Made by a program: the position numbers and the translations under genes | Assembly: GCA_947475715.1 (NCBI GenBank) | Contig: CANJNY010000013.1 | Span: 1-64,000 of the forward strand | Direction: 5' to 3' | From: Prolixibacteraceae bacterium | GTDB taxonomy: Bacteria; Bacteroidota; Bacteroidia; Bacteroidales; Prolixibacteraceae | Length of the DNA: 64,000 bases | Notes under the pieces: model-generated | Database searches by the model: none | Seen by the model: only the letters and a program-made list of their open reading frames with translations | What the model was told of the DNA's origin: nothing | In this document: piece by piece, positions 18,323 through 28,214 of the stretch | Numbering within the stretch: position 1 is the first letter of the stretch | Layout: the number at the start of each line of letters is the position of its first letter

Positions 18323-19213
18323 ATGGAAAGAAATCTTTCGAGACGCAACTTTATTCATAAAAGCCTCATTTCGGGAGCAGGACTTGCCACCCTTCCGTCA
18401 TTTTCGGCCTGGGCAGGAGAAAAAAAACATCCAATGAAGCTTGGACTTGTTACCTATCAGTGGGCCAAGGATTGGGATTTGCCAACGTTGATTTCAAATT
18501 GTGAAAAAACAGGAGTTCTGGGAGTCGAACTAAGGACTGAACATGCCCATGGTGTGGAGAGTAAATTAAATGCCACTCAGCGTGAAGAGGTAAAAAAGAG
18601 GTTTGCTGACACCCCTGTCACCTGTCTGGGTTACGGTTCAAATTTTGAATTTCACAGCCCCGATCCGGTTAAGCTACGATGGAATATCAACATGTCCAAA
18701 GAATACATTAAACTTTGCAAAGATATTGGAGCCTCCGGCATAAAGGTGAAACCGAACGGGTTCCCCGACGGAGTAGAAAAGGAGAAAACAATCGCGCAAA
18801 TTGCAGCCTCATTCAACGAAGTGGGTAAATTTGCCCGGGATTTTGGTCTGTTGGTTAGGGTTGAAGTGCATGGGAATAAGACGCAGGAGTTGCCCAATAT
18901 GAAGGCAATTTTTGACCAGGTCACCGAGAAAAATGTAAAAATGTGCTGGAACTGCAATGAGCAGGATCTGCTCCCTCCCGGACTGGAAGGTAATTTCAAC
19001 AGCGTGAAAAAATGGTTTGGAGATACAGTCCATGTTCGCGAATTTAATGTCGGGGATTATCCATACCAACAGCTTTTTGACCTTTTTTCAGGTATGAACT
19101 ATCCCGGATGGATACTCATGGACGCGCGGACCGATCCTTCGGATAAAGTAGCGGCTCTGAAAGAACAGCTCGTACTGTTCAACCAACTGGTTGCAAATTC
19201 GCAGAAAGGGTAA
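18323..19213 (+). CDS. Exported sugar phosphate isomerase/epimerase-like TIM barrel protein
   Basis: A 296-residue protein of the xylose isomerase-like TIM-barrel superfamily (AP endonuclease 2 fold). It begins with a Tat-type signal (NLSRRNFIHKSLISGAG, then a hydrophobic run to SAWA at ~residue 30). Barrel segments such as TCLGYGSNFEFHSPD, GASGIKVKPNGFPDG, RVEVHGN and CWNCNEQD contain the acidic and His residues that usually bind a divalent metal. Such exported proteins are common in Bacteroidota and probably act on free sugars or sugar acids in the periplasm; the substrate is unknown. It is transcribed divergently from purD. Confidence 0.85.
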   Translation: MERNLSRRNFIHKSLISGAGLATLPSFSAWAGEKKHPMKLGLVTYQWAKDWDLPTLISNCEKTGVLGVELRTEHAHGVESKLNATQREEVKKRFADTPVTCLGYGSNFEFHSPDPVKLRWNINMSKEYIKLCKDIGASGIKVKPNGFPDGVEKEKTIAQIAASFNEVGKFARDFGLLVRVEVHGNKTQELPNMKAIFDQVTEKNVKMCWNCNEQDLLPPGLEGNFNSVKKWFGDTVHVREFNVGDYPYQQLFDLFSGMNYPGWILMDARTDPSDKVAALKEQLVLFNQLVANSQKG

Positions 19214-19237
19214 TCGCATAAATCAGAGGAACTTTTC

Positions 19238-19978
19238 ATGCCAAATAAAGAGCTGTTTGTAGAACATATAGGTGCAGTAACCATCAGTCGGAATCGCCAG
19301 GCTATCCGGTTTAAAATTATGATCCGACCGGATGGCCGGATCAGGGTAACCATTCCCTGGCTCGCCTCATTCCGAAGCGGAGAGGAATTTGTTAAACAAC
19401 ACCAGAAATGGATCACCGAAACCAAAGAAAAACTTGCCCAACGACCCGTTAGTCCCAAGTTGATTCAAGCAGGTCCTCTATTCACTACCAGAAATTATCA
19501 GTATCATATTACTCCCGGTGAAGTTACAAAACTACGCATAAGATACGCCCGTAAGGAGAACCAGGTACACTTTGAATATCCCCAAAATCAAAATATTGAA
19601 TCGAAAGAGATCCAGGAAAAACTCACCGTAATGATAGAGCATGTGCTCCGTTTCGATGCTAAGATGTATCTCCCGGGAAGAATCACGGAATTGGCAAAAA
19701 ATCTGGGCTACTCTTTTCAAAAAGTGACCATTAAGAATAACAAAACAAACTGGGGCAGCTGCTCATCACTCAAAAATATCAATCTGAATTTGCATTTGAT
19801 GAGGTTAAACGACAGGCTTATCGACTACATTATTGTACACGAGCTGGTTCATACCAAAATTCCTAATCATGGCCCCCATTTTAAAGCCACCATGCTCAAC
19901 CATTTTCATGACATGGCCGAACTGGACAAAGAGCTGAAGCAAACCACGACAGTATTTGGCTCCTTATCGAAGATGTAA
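19238..19978 (+). CDS. YgjP-like zinc metallopeptidase (M48/SprT-like)
   Basis: A 246-residue cytosolic protein with the YgjP family signature. The zinc site HELVHTKIPNHGPHF has His201-Glu202...His205 and His211/His214, preceded by the conserved TNWGSCS block (~residues 170-176). The N-terminal half is beta-rich with RPDGRIRVTIPWLAS. The family is widely kept but its biological substrate is poorly known; it is often found near restriction or DNA-processing genes, which is not the case here. Its 3' end overlaps the convergent phosphate transporter gene by 15 bp. Confidence 0.85.
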   Translation: MPNKELFVEHIGAVTISRNRQAIRFKIMIRPDGRIRVTIPWLASFRSGEEFVKQHQKWITETKEKLAQRPVSPKLIQAGPLFTTRNYQYHITPGEVTKLRIRYARKENQVHFEYPQNQNIESKEIQEKLTVMIEHVLRFDAKMYLPGRITELAKNLGYSFQKVTIKNNKTNWGSCSSLKNINLNLHLMRLNDRLIDYIIVHELVHTKIPNHGPHFKATMLNHFHDMAELDKELKQTTTVFGSLSKM

Positions 19979-21010
19979 CATCCCTGCCTGATCTGCCAAA
20001 AGAGTGAGGAAATATGAAAGGGAGAATGAAACCAACGGAGCAATAAACCAGATCAGCCATAACCGCTTAACGACCTTATTTTCAAAGGTCTCCTTCCACC
20101 CTTTTTGGGAAACACTAAGCGCAAGAATCGCAAATGTATTTAGCTGAACAAGCGAGGTGGGGATTCCCTTGCTTATCGAAGCTGTCAGCAGTAATGTTGC
20201 CGTAATAACCGATATGATGGAAGCCTCCACCTTTCCAATAGCTGTGATCTCAGTCCCTGTTTTCACAATCAGTTTTCGTCCAAATACCGAGCTTCCTATG
20301 GCAAACGAAGGGGCAATAATAAGGGTTCCAAGAATCATGATCAAGACAAAATTCCCACTGGTAGGATCAATGTGCAATTCATTGGTAATCATCGAAGTAA
20401 TTGGACCTGATGCATTCGCAACATTATTCGATCCAATTGAAAAGGCAACATAACAACTGGTAATTATTACCACCCAACGAAAAAACGATTGCCTCTTAAT
20501 GGTATGAAAATAACCCGGGTGTTTGAGATCAAATCGCCGAATAGGAACCATGGATATTAAATACATCATTCCAAAAGAGACAAGAGGTAACACAACCCAT
20601 GTGGGGATAATCTCGGTGAAGAGTTTCGTGGAGTTTAATTGGCCCATATAGAATGCTGGTGCTGCCAGGGCGAGCACCGTTGACTGTGAAGTTGACTGAG
20701 GAACTCCCAGCAAATTTGCAAATAAAAGTGACAGCGCTACCGAAAAAAGGATAATCGTAGTCAATACATAATTCAAGCTTTCTGCAGGAATAATCCCTTT
20801 GCCCAGCGTTATGGCAGTATTCTTGCCTGCCAGTAAAGCACCCAAAAGAACACATAATCCAAATAACCCAGGTATCAGATCCCTTCGTAACATACCTGAT
20901 CCGTATGCCGTTGCAAAAGATGGTGAGGTACCGCTTCCTCCCATATTAATCGCCAGAAACATAGCAACTAAAAATGGAAGAAGCAAGCCATTAAGCATTG
21001 GTGAAATCAT
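19964..21010 (-). CDS. PiT-family inorganic phosphate transporter
   Basis: A 348-residue polytopic protein with about ten membrane segments. It has the two inverted PiT signature repeats: an N-terminal NMGGSGTSPSFATAYGSG, a degenerate form of GANDxANAxGT, and SIGSNNVANASGP in the second half. PiT proteins import metal-phosphate complexes by proton or sodium symport. The degenerate first repeat suggests altered specificity, with sulfate or another anion possible. It is convergent with the YgjP-like gene and divergent from dgt. Confidence 0.85.
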   Translation of the reverse strand: MISPMLNGLLLPFLVAMFLAINMGGSGTSPSFATAYGSGMLRRDLIPGLFGLCVLLGALLAGKNTAITLGKGIIPAESLNYVLTTIILFSVALSLLFANLLGVPQSTSQSTVLALAAPAFYMGQLNSTKLFTEIIPTWVVLPLVSFGMMYLISMVPIRRFDLKHPGYFHTIKRQSFFRWVVIITSCYVAFSIGSNNVANASGPITSMITNELHIDPTSGNFVLIMILGTLIIAPSFAIGSSVFGRKLIVKTGTEITAIGKVEASIISVITATLLLTASISKGIPTSLVQLNTFAILALSVSQKGWKETFENKVVKRLWLIWFIAPLVSFSLSYFLTLLADQAGMLHLR

Positions 21011-21113
21011 ACTTTACATAAAAATTCCTGCGAAGTTATCCAATATTGAGTTAGGAACAAAGTAATTTTTAAATCCTCAAAAAATGATGAACTTTGGGGC
21101 AGTAAAATTTGAG

Positions 21114-21160
21114 GGAGAGATGGAAATATGGAGCGATGGAGCGATGGAGAGCATGGGAGA
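21114..21160. repeat. Short GATGGA-rich tandem repeat
   Basis: An 8-base unit GGAGCGAT is repeated twice in direct succession (21130-21145), followed by a further GGAGAGCATGGGA variant, within the gap between the phosphate transporter and dgt. No coding potential is seen. Confidence 0.4.
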
Positions 21161-21276
21161 AGAGTCAGGGTACTTAATTCAGGTACTTGCCAGTTCCAAG
21201 CAGCAGGCACCCAATCACAAATACCCGGAACAATCTCTTTTATTCACCATTGAGCATTAATAAATTTACAATAAAG

Positions 21277-22623
21277 ATGATAAACTGGGATACACTGATT
21301 GCCGACCTACGGCTGGGACTTGAGGATCGGATTTTTCAAAATGATGACGACATTCGTTCTATTTTTCAGCGTGATTACGATCGGATCATCTTCTCCTCCC
21401 CGTTCAGGCGGCTTCAGGACAAAACGCAGGTTTTTCCCCTTCCGGGAAGTATTTTTGTGCACAACCGCTTAACCCATTCACTCGAAGTTGCAAGTGTCGG
21501 GCGTTCATTGGGTAATCTGGTCGCATCGGCCATGAAAAACAGTCAGGATCCGCAGTTGCAAAATAGATTCGGAGAGATTGGTTCAATCGTATCTGCCGCT
21601 TGCCTGGCACATGACCTGGGAAATCCGCCGTTCGGACATTCGGGTGAGTATGCAATTGCCGACTTTTTCAAAAGAGGAGGTGGAGCAAAATACCAACATG
21701 AGGTTTCGGAGGAACAATGGTCCGATTTCACCTGTTTCGAGGGAAATGCTAATGCCTTCAGAGTGCTTAGCCATCAGTTCACAGGCAAAAGAAATGGAGG
21801 TTTCGCCTTAACATACAGCACCCTGGCCAGCATTGTGAAGTATCCCTTTGAGTCCTCGCTCGCAGGAGGAAAACCCAAATTCGGATTTTTTCAAAGTGAA
21901 AAAGAGCTCTTTCGGAAAATTGCGACCCAACTCGGAATGGTTCAACTTTCAGAATCGCCGTTGCATTATATGCGCCATCCGTTAGTCTATCTGGTCGAAG
22001 CCGCGGATGATATCTGCTACCAGATTATGGATGTTGAAGATGCCCATAAACTCAAAATCCTAACCTATTCAGAAACAGAAGCTCTATTTCTGAATTTCTT
22101 CCATCCCGTTCAGGACAAAGCCACCCTTGACAATATCGCAGCCAATTTAACGCTGGTCAGTGATGCAAACGAAAGGATTGCATACTTCCGCGCAATGGTT
22201 ATCGGAAAACTCACCCGCGAATGTGCTACCCAATTTATTTCACGAATCAACCAGGGGACGGAGGATGAAAGGATAATACCATTATTTTACACCTTACCTG
22301 AACCATCAAAAAGTGCAATGAACCTTGTAAAAGAGGTCTCGCTCGAAAAAATATATAACGACAGAGCAGTTGTCGAGATTGAGATTGCAGGTTATAAAAT
22401 ACTTGGAACATTACTCGAAGCATTTATAACTGCGGTGGTTGAGCCCGATAGTTTCCTCTCCAAAAAGCTGGTCTCTCTGATCCCTTCGCAATATCTAAGC
22501 ACCGATGAGACGATGTATGGAAAAATTCAGTCTGTTGTCGATTTTGTCGCAGGAATGACCGATCTGTTCGCACTAAACCTTTACCGAACCATTACCGGAA
22601 TGGAATTGCCGGGAATAGCATGA
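21277..22623 (+). CDS. dgt: Deoxyguanosinetriphosphate triphosphohydrolase
   Basis: A 448-residue HD-domain enzyme that splits dGTP to deoxyguanosine and triphosphate. The start is ATG 21277 (MINWDTLIADLRLG), where similarity to the family begins; an upstream in-frame start at 21187 would add 30 unrelated residues. Signatures include YDRIIFSSPFRRLQDKTQVF, His67 in HNRLTHSLEVA, His112-Asp113 in LAHDLGNPPFGHSGE, and a later ADDICYQIMDVEDAHK. It controls dNTP pools. It is divergent from the phosphate transporter and alone in its operon. Confidence 0.93.
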   Translation: MINWDTLIADLRLGLEDRIFQNDDDIRSIFQRDYDRIIFSSPFRRLQDKTQVFPLPGSIFVHNRLTHSLEVASVGRSLGNLVASAMKNSQDPQLQNRFGEIGSIVSAACLAHDLGNPPFGHSGEYAIADFFKRGGGAKYQHEVSEEQWSDFTCFEGNANAFRVLSHQFTGKRNGGFALTYSTLASIVKYPFESSLAGGKPKFGFFQSEKELFRKIATQLGMVQLSESPLHYMRHPLVYLVEAADDICYQIMDVEDAHKLKILTYSETEALFLNFFHPVQDKATLDNIAANLTLVSDANERIAYFRAMVIGKLTRECATQFISRINQGTEDERIIPLFYTLPEPSKSAMNLVKEVSLEKIYNDRAVVEIEIAGYKILGTLLEAFITAVVEPDSFLSKKLVSLIPSQYLSTDETMYGKIQSVVDFVAGMTDLFALNLYRTITGMELPGIA

Positions 22624-22642
22624 CCTATTGATTCTTCAAAAT

Positions 22643-22665
22643 AATCCCGGACTTTTATCCGGATT
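22643..22665 (+). terminator. Probable terminator after dgt
   Basis: An AATCCCGGA/TCCGGATT stem with one bulge and a short AT-rich loop, 19 bp after the dgt stop, followed by a T-rich run. Confidence 0.4.
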
Positions 22666-22729
22666 CATTCTTTATTGAATAAATAAGGTATTACCTCTTT
22701 TGATCAACCTATTAAATAATTTAATCTGC

Positions 22730-22737
22730 TACTTTTA
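22730..22737 (+). promoter_or_regulatory. -7 box candidate for cassette 1
   Basis: TACTTTTA, one mismatch from TAnnTTTG, lies 55 bp before the GTG start of the first receptor. The second cassette has TACTTTTG at 56 bp from its GTG, so the placement is conserved. Confidence 0.4.
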
Positions 22738-22784
22738 CCCAATAATTCTTCACCCTTCATCCATTTCCAAGTCATTTTCTAATT

Positions 22785-25514
22785 GTGAAATCTATTCATT
22801 CCAAATACTGGTATAAGACTATTATTCTGATTATTACAATCCTGATCACCGTTCAGTCGGGGCAATCTCAGAATTTTGAGCAGATCAAAATTACCGGAAG
22901 TTATTCGCATGTTACGGCACCGGATTTTTTCAGTTCACTTGAGAAATCCTACGGCATCAATTTTTACTATAAAAAAGATTGGATCAATACGGCTGAGATT
23001 ACCTGCACGTTTAAGGATACACCGCTGATACAAGCCCTAAATCAGGCATTTAAAGGGCAAAAATTAAATTTTAAAATCTTTCAGGAGAATTCCATCATTG
23101 TTTATCCAGGAACTACGGAACAGATTCAGGAATTGGGATCAGAGGATGCCCGGGTTCTTGTTATTGGTGATCCCATTAATCGGGGGCGTTTTCAACGGGC
23201 AAAGGTGAGCGGAAGAGTCCTCGAGGGAAAAACCGGAGAACCACTTTCAGGGGCAATTGTCTTTAGTCCGGAATCCAAAACCGGGGTGGCAACAGATGCC
23301 CACGGGAGATATACCATTGAAATGCCAACGGGTGACGGGCATCTTGAAATATCGTTTCTTAGTTTCGAAAAACAAATTCAAAAGATACGGCTGATTCAGG
23401 ATGGGAATGCCGATTTCGAACTCTTTGAGCAGACTCATTCCATTTCGGAAGTTACGGTGGTGAGTGAATCTTCGAAAGGCTCCAAGGCGCAAATGAGCAT
23501 GGTGAAAATGAATGCGATCATGATCAGGGAGTTGCCTGTATTGATGGGTGAGGCTGATCTGATCAAGAGTCTGGTCCTGATGCCCGGAGTGCAGAGCGTG
23601 GGAGAGATGTCATCCGGCTTTAACGTGAGGGGGGGAAATACCGACCAGAATCTTGTCTTATTAAACGGAGCTCCTGTTTTTAATACTTCCCACATGTTTG
23701 GCTTCTTTTCGATGATTAATCCCGATAATGTTGAGGATGTCACCCTCTTTATGGGGGGTATTCCTTCATCTTATGGTGAGCGAATATCCTCGGTGATGGA
23801 TGTTCAAATGAAAGATGGAAACGATAAATCGCTTCGGATAAATGGCGGTCTTGGCCTGGTTAACAGTCGACTCACCATTGATGGACCGTTTGCTAAAAAG
23901 AAAAAAAGCTCATTTATGATCGGCGGACGCAGTACCTATTCCGATTGGATGCTCGCCAGGACTAAAAACGCTACCTTTATGAATAGTGTCGCCCATTTTT
24001 ATGATATCAACGGAACCGCCAATATCGAAATCAGCCCAAAAAATCATCTGAAATTAATGGGATACTTAAGCTCCGACCTCTTTAACCTCAATACCAGTTC
24101 ACTTTATAATTATGCCAACTCTCTGGGTTCGCTGAACTGGAAATTGAACCTTTCCGAAAAACTTGTCTCTAATCTGTCACTGGCCTACTCAAAATACGAT
24201 TTGAAAGTCAATCAAAAAGAGCCGTTGCACCCCCAGGACGACTATATCCTCAAATCAAATATTCAGTATAGCACTCTTAAGTATGCATTATCCCTTTATC
24301 CCAATGACAAACATCGCACCAGCAGCGGTTTACAGGCCATTGGATACCGGATCAACCCCGGTGAAATTGGCCCGTCACGGACAATCACCAACATCGTAAA
24401 ATTAGCAATGCGCCGGGAACAAGCTGCTGAAATGGCTCTGTTTGTGGATGACAATTTTGATCTCTCGGATAAATTTGCGTTTGATCTGGGATTACGTTAT
24501 ACCCACTTTATCAATTACGGGCCGGGAACCGTGTATAACTATGCAGCCGGAATAATCAGAAGCGAAAGCTCAATAACGGACTCCACCGTTTTTAAATCCG
24601 GAGATATCATCAAATCATACGGGGGTTTTGAACCCAGATTGTCGGCCAAATATAACCTTCATAACGGAGGATCTTTAAGATTAAGCTACCAGCGTATTCA
24701 CCAGTTTATCAGTCAGATCTCGAATACCGCGGTAATCTCTCCTGCAGATTACTGGAAGTCTGCCGATCAAAATATTGCCCCGATGATCAACGACCAGCTT
24801 GCTATCGGATATTTCAAAAGCCGAACCAATAGTATGTTTGAAACCTCGGTCGAAGTCTATTACAAGAAACTGCAAAATCTTACGGAATATGTCAACGGAG
24901 CACGGCTTCTGATGAATAACCATATCGAAACAGACCTGATCAATGCCAATGGATATTCTTACGGCATCGAATTGCTTGCGAAAAAGAGTATGGGACGTTT
25001 GAACGGATGGCTGAGCTATACCTACTCCAGAACCTTTCGAAAAGCTCAAAGCACCTTTGCAGAACAGCAAATCAACGGGGGAGGTTATTACCCTTCGGTT
25101 TACGACAAACCACACGATCTGACTGCCGTTATGAATTACAAAATCAGCCGGCGCTGGCGTTTCTCAGGAAACTTCGTCTTCTCCTCTGGCAGACCAATCA
25201 CACTGCCGGAAGAAAAATATTATTATGGCGGCAATGAAATTGTGATTTATTCCGACCGGAACAAATACCGAATGCCCCCCTATCACCGGATGGATCTCTC
25301 GATTACGCTGGACGAAAATCTGCGTAAAAAAAGGGTATGGAAAGGGAGCTGGACTTTCTCAATATACAACCTTTACGGGCGGAAAAATCCTTACTCAGTC
25401 TTTTACCGAAAGGAACCATCACTGCAAAGTGCGGATAAATCAGAGTATGCAATCTATAAATTATCAATCATTGGTGTCCCGATCCCTTCAATCACCTATA
25501 ATTTCAAGTTCTAA
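22785..25514 (+). CDS. STN-domain TonB-dependent receptor, cassette copy 1
   Basis: A 909-residue outer-membrane receptor with GTG start and signal peptide (~1-28, ending QSGQSQ). An STN domain at ~30-105 (SLEKSYGINFYYKKDW) is typical of receptors that signal to FecR anti-sigma factors. A carboxypeptidase-regulatory-like domain lies at ~140-215 (GRVLEGKTGEPLSGA), then a plug at ~235-345 (FNVRGGNTDQNLVLLNGAPV) and a beta-barrel ending in a family-like YNFKF. It imports an unknown ligand using TonB energy. It overlaps the next gene by one base (TAATG). No FecR or ECF sigma gene is adjacent. The second cassette (28998-31727) holds a close paralogue. Confidence 0.93.
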   Translation: MKSIHSKYWYKTIILIITILITVQSGQSQNFEQIKITGSYSHVTAPDFFSSLEKSYGINFYYKKDWINTAEITCTFKDTPLIQALNQAFKGQKLNFKIFQENSIIVYPGTTEQIQELGSEDARVLVIGDPINRGRFQRAKVSGRVLEGKTGEPLSGAIVFSPESKTGVATDAHGRYTIEMPTGDGHLEISFLSFEKQIQKIRLIQDGNADFELFEQTHSISEVTVVSESSKGSKAQMSMVKMNAIMIRELPVLMGEADLIKSLVLMPGVQSVGEMSSGFNVRGGNTDQNLVLLNGAPVFNTSHMFGFFSMINPDNVEDVTLFMGGIPSSYGERISSVMDVQMKDGNDKSLRINGGLGLVNSRLTIDGPFAKKKKSSFMIGGRSTYSDWMLARTKNATFMNSVAHFYDINGTANIEISPKNHLKLMGYLSSDLFNLNTSSLYNYANSLGSLNWKLNLSEKLVSNLSLAYSKYDLKVNQKEPLHPQDDYILKSNIQYSTLKYALSLYPNDKHRTSSGLQAIGYRINPGEIGPSRTITNIVKLAMRREQAAEMALFVDDNFDLSDKFAFDLGLRYTHFINYGPGTVYNYAAGIIRSESSITDSTVFKSGDIIKSYGGFEPRLSAKYNLHNGGSLRLSYQRIHQFISQISNTAVISPADYWKSADQNIAPMINDQLAIGYFKSRTNSMFETSVEVYYKKLQNLTEYVNGARLLMNNHIETDLINANGYSYGIELLAKKSMGRLNGWLSYTYSRTFRKAQSTFAEQQINGGGYYPSVYDKPHDLTAVMNYKISRRWRFSGNFVFSSGRPITLPEEKYYYGGNEIVIYSDRNKYRMPPYHRMDLSITLDENLRKKRVWKGSWTFSIYNLYGRKNPYSVFYRKEPSLQSADKSEYAIYKLSIIGVPIPSITYNFKF

Positions 25515-26566
25515 TGGCTAAAGCACTCCTATATTTATCGTTGATCGCGGCCATCCTTACCTCTTGCGAAGATATCTATCACCCTGCGATTGATATTGTT
25601 CAGGGACATTTAATTGTTGAATCACTTATTACCAACGATCCGAATCAGAATTATGTACATCTCACCAAAGGGACAAGTTTTTACAGTTTGAATCAATCCG
25701 ATGAAGTTACCGGAGCCACGGTAAACCTGATCGACGGTGGAGGAAAAATCATCAGGGGAAGTGAAAGCAATGCCGGAAATTTCCACTTCGATTTAGTCCC
25801 GGTGACGGGTCAGGATTATAAACTTCAGATTCTATTTAATAACGACACCTATGAATCGGAACCGGTGACGATGCCTCCACTCCCGTCGGTTACCAAATTC
25901 TACACCGAACGCATTGAACGGACCGAATATCAGAATGACGGATTCGGAAATCCTGTTCCGGTAAAAGTAATTGCCCGTGAGCTTTACCTCGATGCTCCAA
26001 ACACACCGGCACTCTCAAATTACCGGTTTGGAATGCGCAGTATTCTGGAATGGTATTATACTCCACCATTGAATGGGCCTTCCAGTCCACCTGTTTTTGG
26101 ATGGTTATCAGTATTCTATACTAAAAAATTCACCCTGGCCGGGCCGAAAAAATTCAGTCAGTCGGACCTCATCGAAAAGCAACCGCTCGTAACACTGAAA
26201 TACGGGACCGAAGGGTACATTCTACCCGACTCCACATTTACCGGTTGGATCTTTATCCTTGATCAATATGGTACATCAGCGGGTTCATACGATTATCATG
26301 AGAAACTGAACAGTCAGTTTTCGGCCAATGGAACTCTTTTTGATCCGATTCAAACCCAGGTTACCGGAAATATATTGTGTAAAACAAATCCTTCAAAGAA
26401 GGTCTACGGATATTTCGATCTGAACTCATACCGGCAATACCGTTATTATTTATATTTCACAGATCCAACCCCCGAGGGTAGCGTAACGCAACGGGAGATA
26501 ACCCGCTACCCCTATATTCCGGATGAAGGTCTTACAGCCTATTATCCTCCTGCCTGGTGGGAATAA
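25514..26566 (+). CDS. DUF4249 outer-membrane lipoprotein, cassette copy 1
   Basis: A 350-residue lipoprotein with lipobox ILTSC (Cys18). It is of the DUF4249 type usually found directly after TonB receptors in Bacteroidota, and it likely sits on the receptor as an accessory surface component, in place of SusD. Conserved features shared with its paralogue at 31727-32809 include HPAIxxxxGxLIV, a MPPxPxxxxFY block, a WIxIxDQYGTS block, FDPxQTQVTGNILCK and YGYFDLNSY. Its start codon overlaps the stop of the receptor, implying translational coupling. Ligand unknown. Confidence 0.85.
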   Translation: MAKALLYLSLIAAILTSCEDIYHPAIDIVQGHLIVESLITNDPNQNYVHLTKGTSFYSLNQSDEVTGATVNLIDGGGKIIRGSESNAGNFHFDLVPVTGQDYKLQILFNNDTYESEPVTMPPLPSVTKFYTERIERTEYQNDGFGNPVPVKVIARELYLDAPNTPALSNYRFGMRSILEWYYTPPLNGPSSPPVFGWLSVFYTKKFTLAGPKKFSQSDLIEKQPLVTLKYGTEGYILPDSTFTGWIFILDQYGTSAGSYDYHEKLNSQFSANGTLFDPIQTQVTGNILCKTNPSKKVYGYFDLNSYRQYRYYLYFTDPTPEGSVTQREITRYPYIPDEGLTAYYPPAWWE

Positions 26567-26598
26567 ATGATCAACGTGTGTATTAAACTGAATTTAAG

Positions 26599-28212
26599 GT
26601 GAAAAGAAAATTTGTCATACTTTTATTGCTCTTCGTAGCTCTTGCGGGATATAGTCAGGAGAAGGAATGCTTCGCGCTTTATACAGACCACGACCTCTGT
26701 ACAAGTGGCGAAACCCTTTTGATTAAAACATTCGCACCCTCCAACGAACAAACCGGGATGGTCACCATTGACCTTGTCAATTCCGAAGGCAAAATAATCA
26801 CAAAAATAAATCTGGAGCTAATTGATCATCAAGCCGATGGCTGCCTGTATCTGCCCGACTCACTGAGTTCAGGATACTATATGCTTCGAACCTCAACCAG
26901 GTCTTCCAGATCACAGACAATCAAAGAGTTATTTATCGCAAGCCGGTTTACGGGTGTATTGGAACTGAATGAAGTCTTGCGGCCTGCAAAAAAATTACCG
27001 ACCTCTGAACTTCAGATTCAGACGATCCGGATAAACGGAATCATGAATAATTATAAACAGAGGGAAAAAGGTATTGCCTCAATACAGATACCTGATGATC
27101 TGCTCCAACAAATTGAAGGAAATATCCATGTCAATATTGCAAGAGCAGTTCCTCAATATCATGGCAATTCATTTATCGTAAATACAAAATTACCCCCCGA
27201 CCAGATTATCGAAAAAGAGGGGATCATCCTTGAAGGAATTGTGACAGATCTCAAAACCGCACAACCTTTCAGGAATGCCGTTGTTTATCTCTCAATTTCC
27301 GATTCGATACCCGTTTTGAAATACTACCTTACCCGCGATGATGGCCGGTTCTATTTTCAGATAAAGGGGTGCTACGGAAAAATACCAGTTGTTATTCAGT
27401 GTATTGACAGGATAAATAATCGACTTCTGAAGATAGCACTCACCGATTCAGAAACTGGAAGAAGTGGATTACACTCCTTTGAAAAAAGCACGTTACCGGC
27501 TGAACTTAAGCGTGAAATTGCAAAAAACAGAGAAGCAGTTACAATCCGTAAGATATTTAATCAGCAGGAAATTGCGCTCCATCCGGCGACTCCGCTAAAA
27601 CCGGATTTCTATCCATTTTATGGCATCCCCAACACGATTGTATACCCCAAACTATATACCGATCTTCCCGATTTCAGTGAGATATCACGGGAGCTCTTAC
27701 CCGGTGTGAAATTCAGAACCTATAACAGGCTGCCATCCTTACAGGTTGTAAATTCGGCCACACACACCTTTTTCAATACCCCACCATTGGTTCTGCTTGA
27801 TGGCATTCCGGTTACGGACCTTAATGTGATTAAGAATATGGGATCCGTAAAAATCGAAAGGATAGAAATCTGCACCGGTGAACGATTTTTCGGTGATCTG
27901 ATTTTCCAGGGTGTTGTGGCAATCTACTCTGCAAAACCGATCGAAACGCTTCTTCCTGACTCTGACGATCTGTTCAAAATTAATGTGGAGGGGATTCAAC
28001 CTCAGGCAAAACTTAATCTCCCTCCTGAACCTTTATCGACAGAACCAGACCTGCGCAATACATTACTTTGGGAGCCCTCGTTAAAACCAAACCAAACAAT
28101 CCAATTAAATTTTCAGGTATCGGATATTAAGGGGAGTTATAAGGTGATTATACGTGGAAAAACCACTGAAGGTAAGCTCTTCTTTCAGGAACAAATTTTT
28201 GAAGTAAATTAA
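26599..28212 (+). CDS. MG2-like / TonB-plug-like secreted protein, cassette copy 1
   Basis: A 537-residue protein with GTG start and signal peptide (MKRKFVILLLLFVALAGYSQ). Residues ~25-115 resemble alpha-2-macroglobulin MG2-type domains of Bacteroidota (TDHDLCTSGETLLIKTFAP, YLPDSLSSGYYMLR). Residues ~210-290 look like a carboxypeptidase-regulatory beta-sandwich (EGIVTDLKTAQPFRNAVVYL). Residues ~355-450 resemble a TonB plug (PLVLLDGIPVTDLNVIKNMG, then GVVAIYS), but no barrel follows; the C-terminus is another beta-rich region. A block EISRELL.GVKFRTYNR is shared with its paralogue. Function unknown; possibly it docks to the receptor or its TonB system. It is followed 2 bp later by the 237-residue gene. 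Confidence 0.8.
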   Translation: MKRKFVILLLLFVALAGYSQEKECFALYTDHDLCTSGETLLIKTFAPSNEQTGMVTIDLVNSEGKIITKINLELIDHQADGCLYLPDSLSSGYYMLRTSTRSSRSQTIKELFIASRFTGVLELNEVLRPAKKLPTSELQIQTIRINGIMNNYKQREKGIASIQIPDDLLQQIEGNIHVNIARAVPQYHGNSFIVNTKLPPDQIIEKEGIILEGIVTDLKTAQPFRNAVVYLSISDSIPVLKYYLTRDDGRFYFQIKGCYGKIPVVIQCIDRINNRLLKIALTDSETGRSGLHSFEKSTLPAELKREIAKNREAVTIRKIFNQQEIALHPATPLKPDFYPFYGIPNTIVYPKLYTDLPDFSEISRELLPGVKFRTYNRLPSLQVVNSATHTFFNTPPLVLLDGIPVTDLNVIKNMGSVKIERIEICTGERFFGDLIFQGVVAIYSAKPIETLLPDSDDLFKINVEGIQPQAKLNLPPEPLSTEPDLRNTLLWEPSLKPNQTIQLNFQVSDIKGSYKVIIRGKTTEGKLFFQEQIFEVN

Positions 28213-28214
28213 CG

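Noticed and set aside
21187-21276. N-terminal extension of dgt
   Set aside because: The extra 30 residues show no family similarity; the dGTPase fold begins at MINWDTL.
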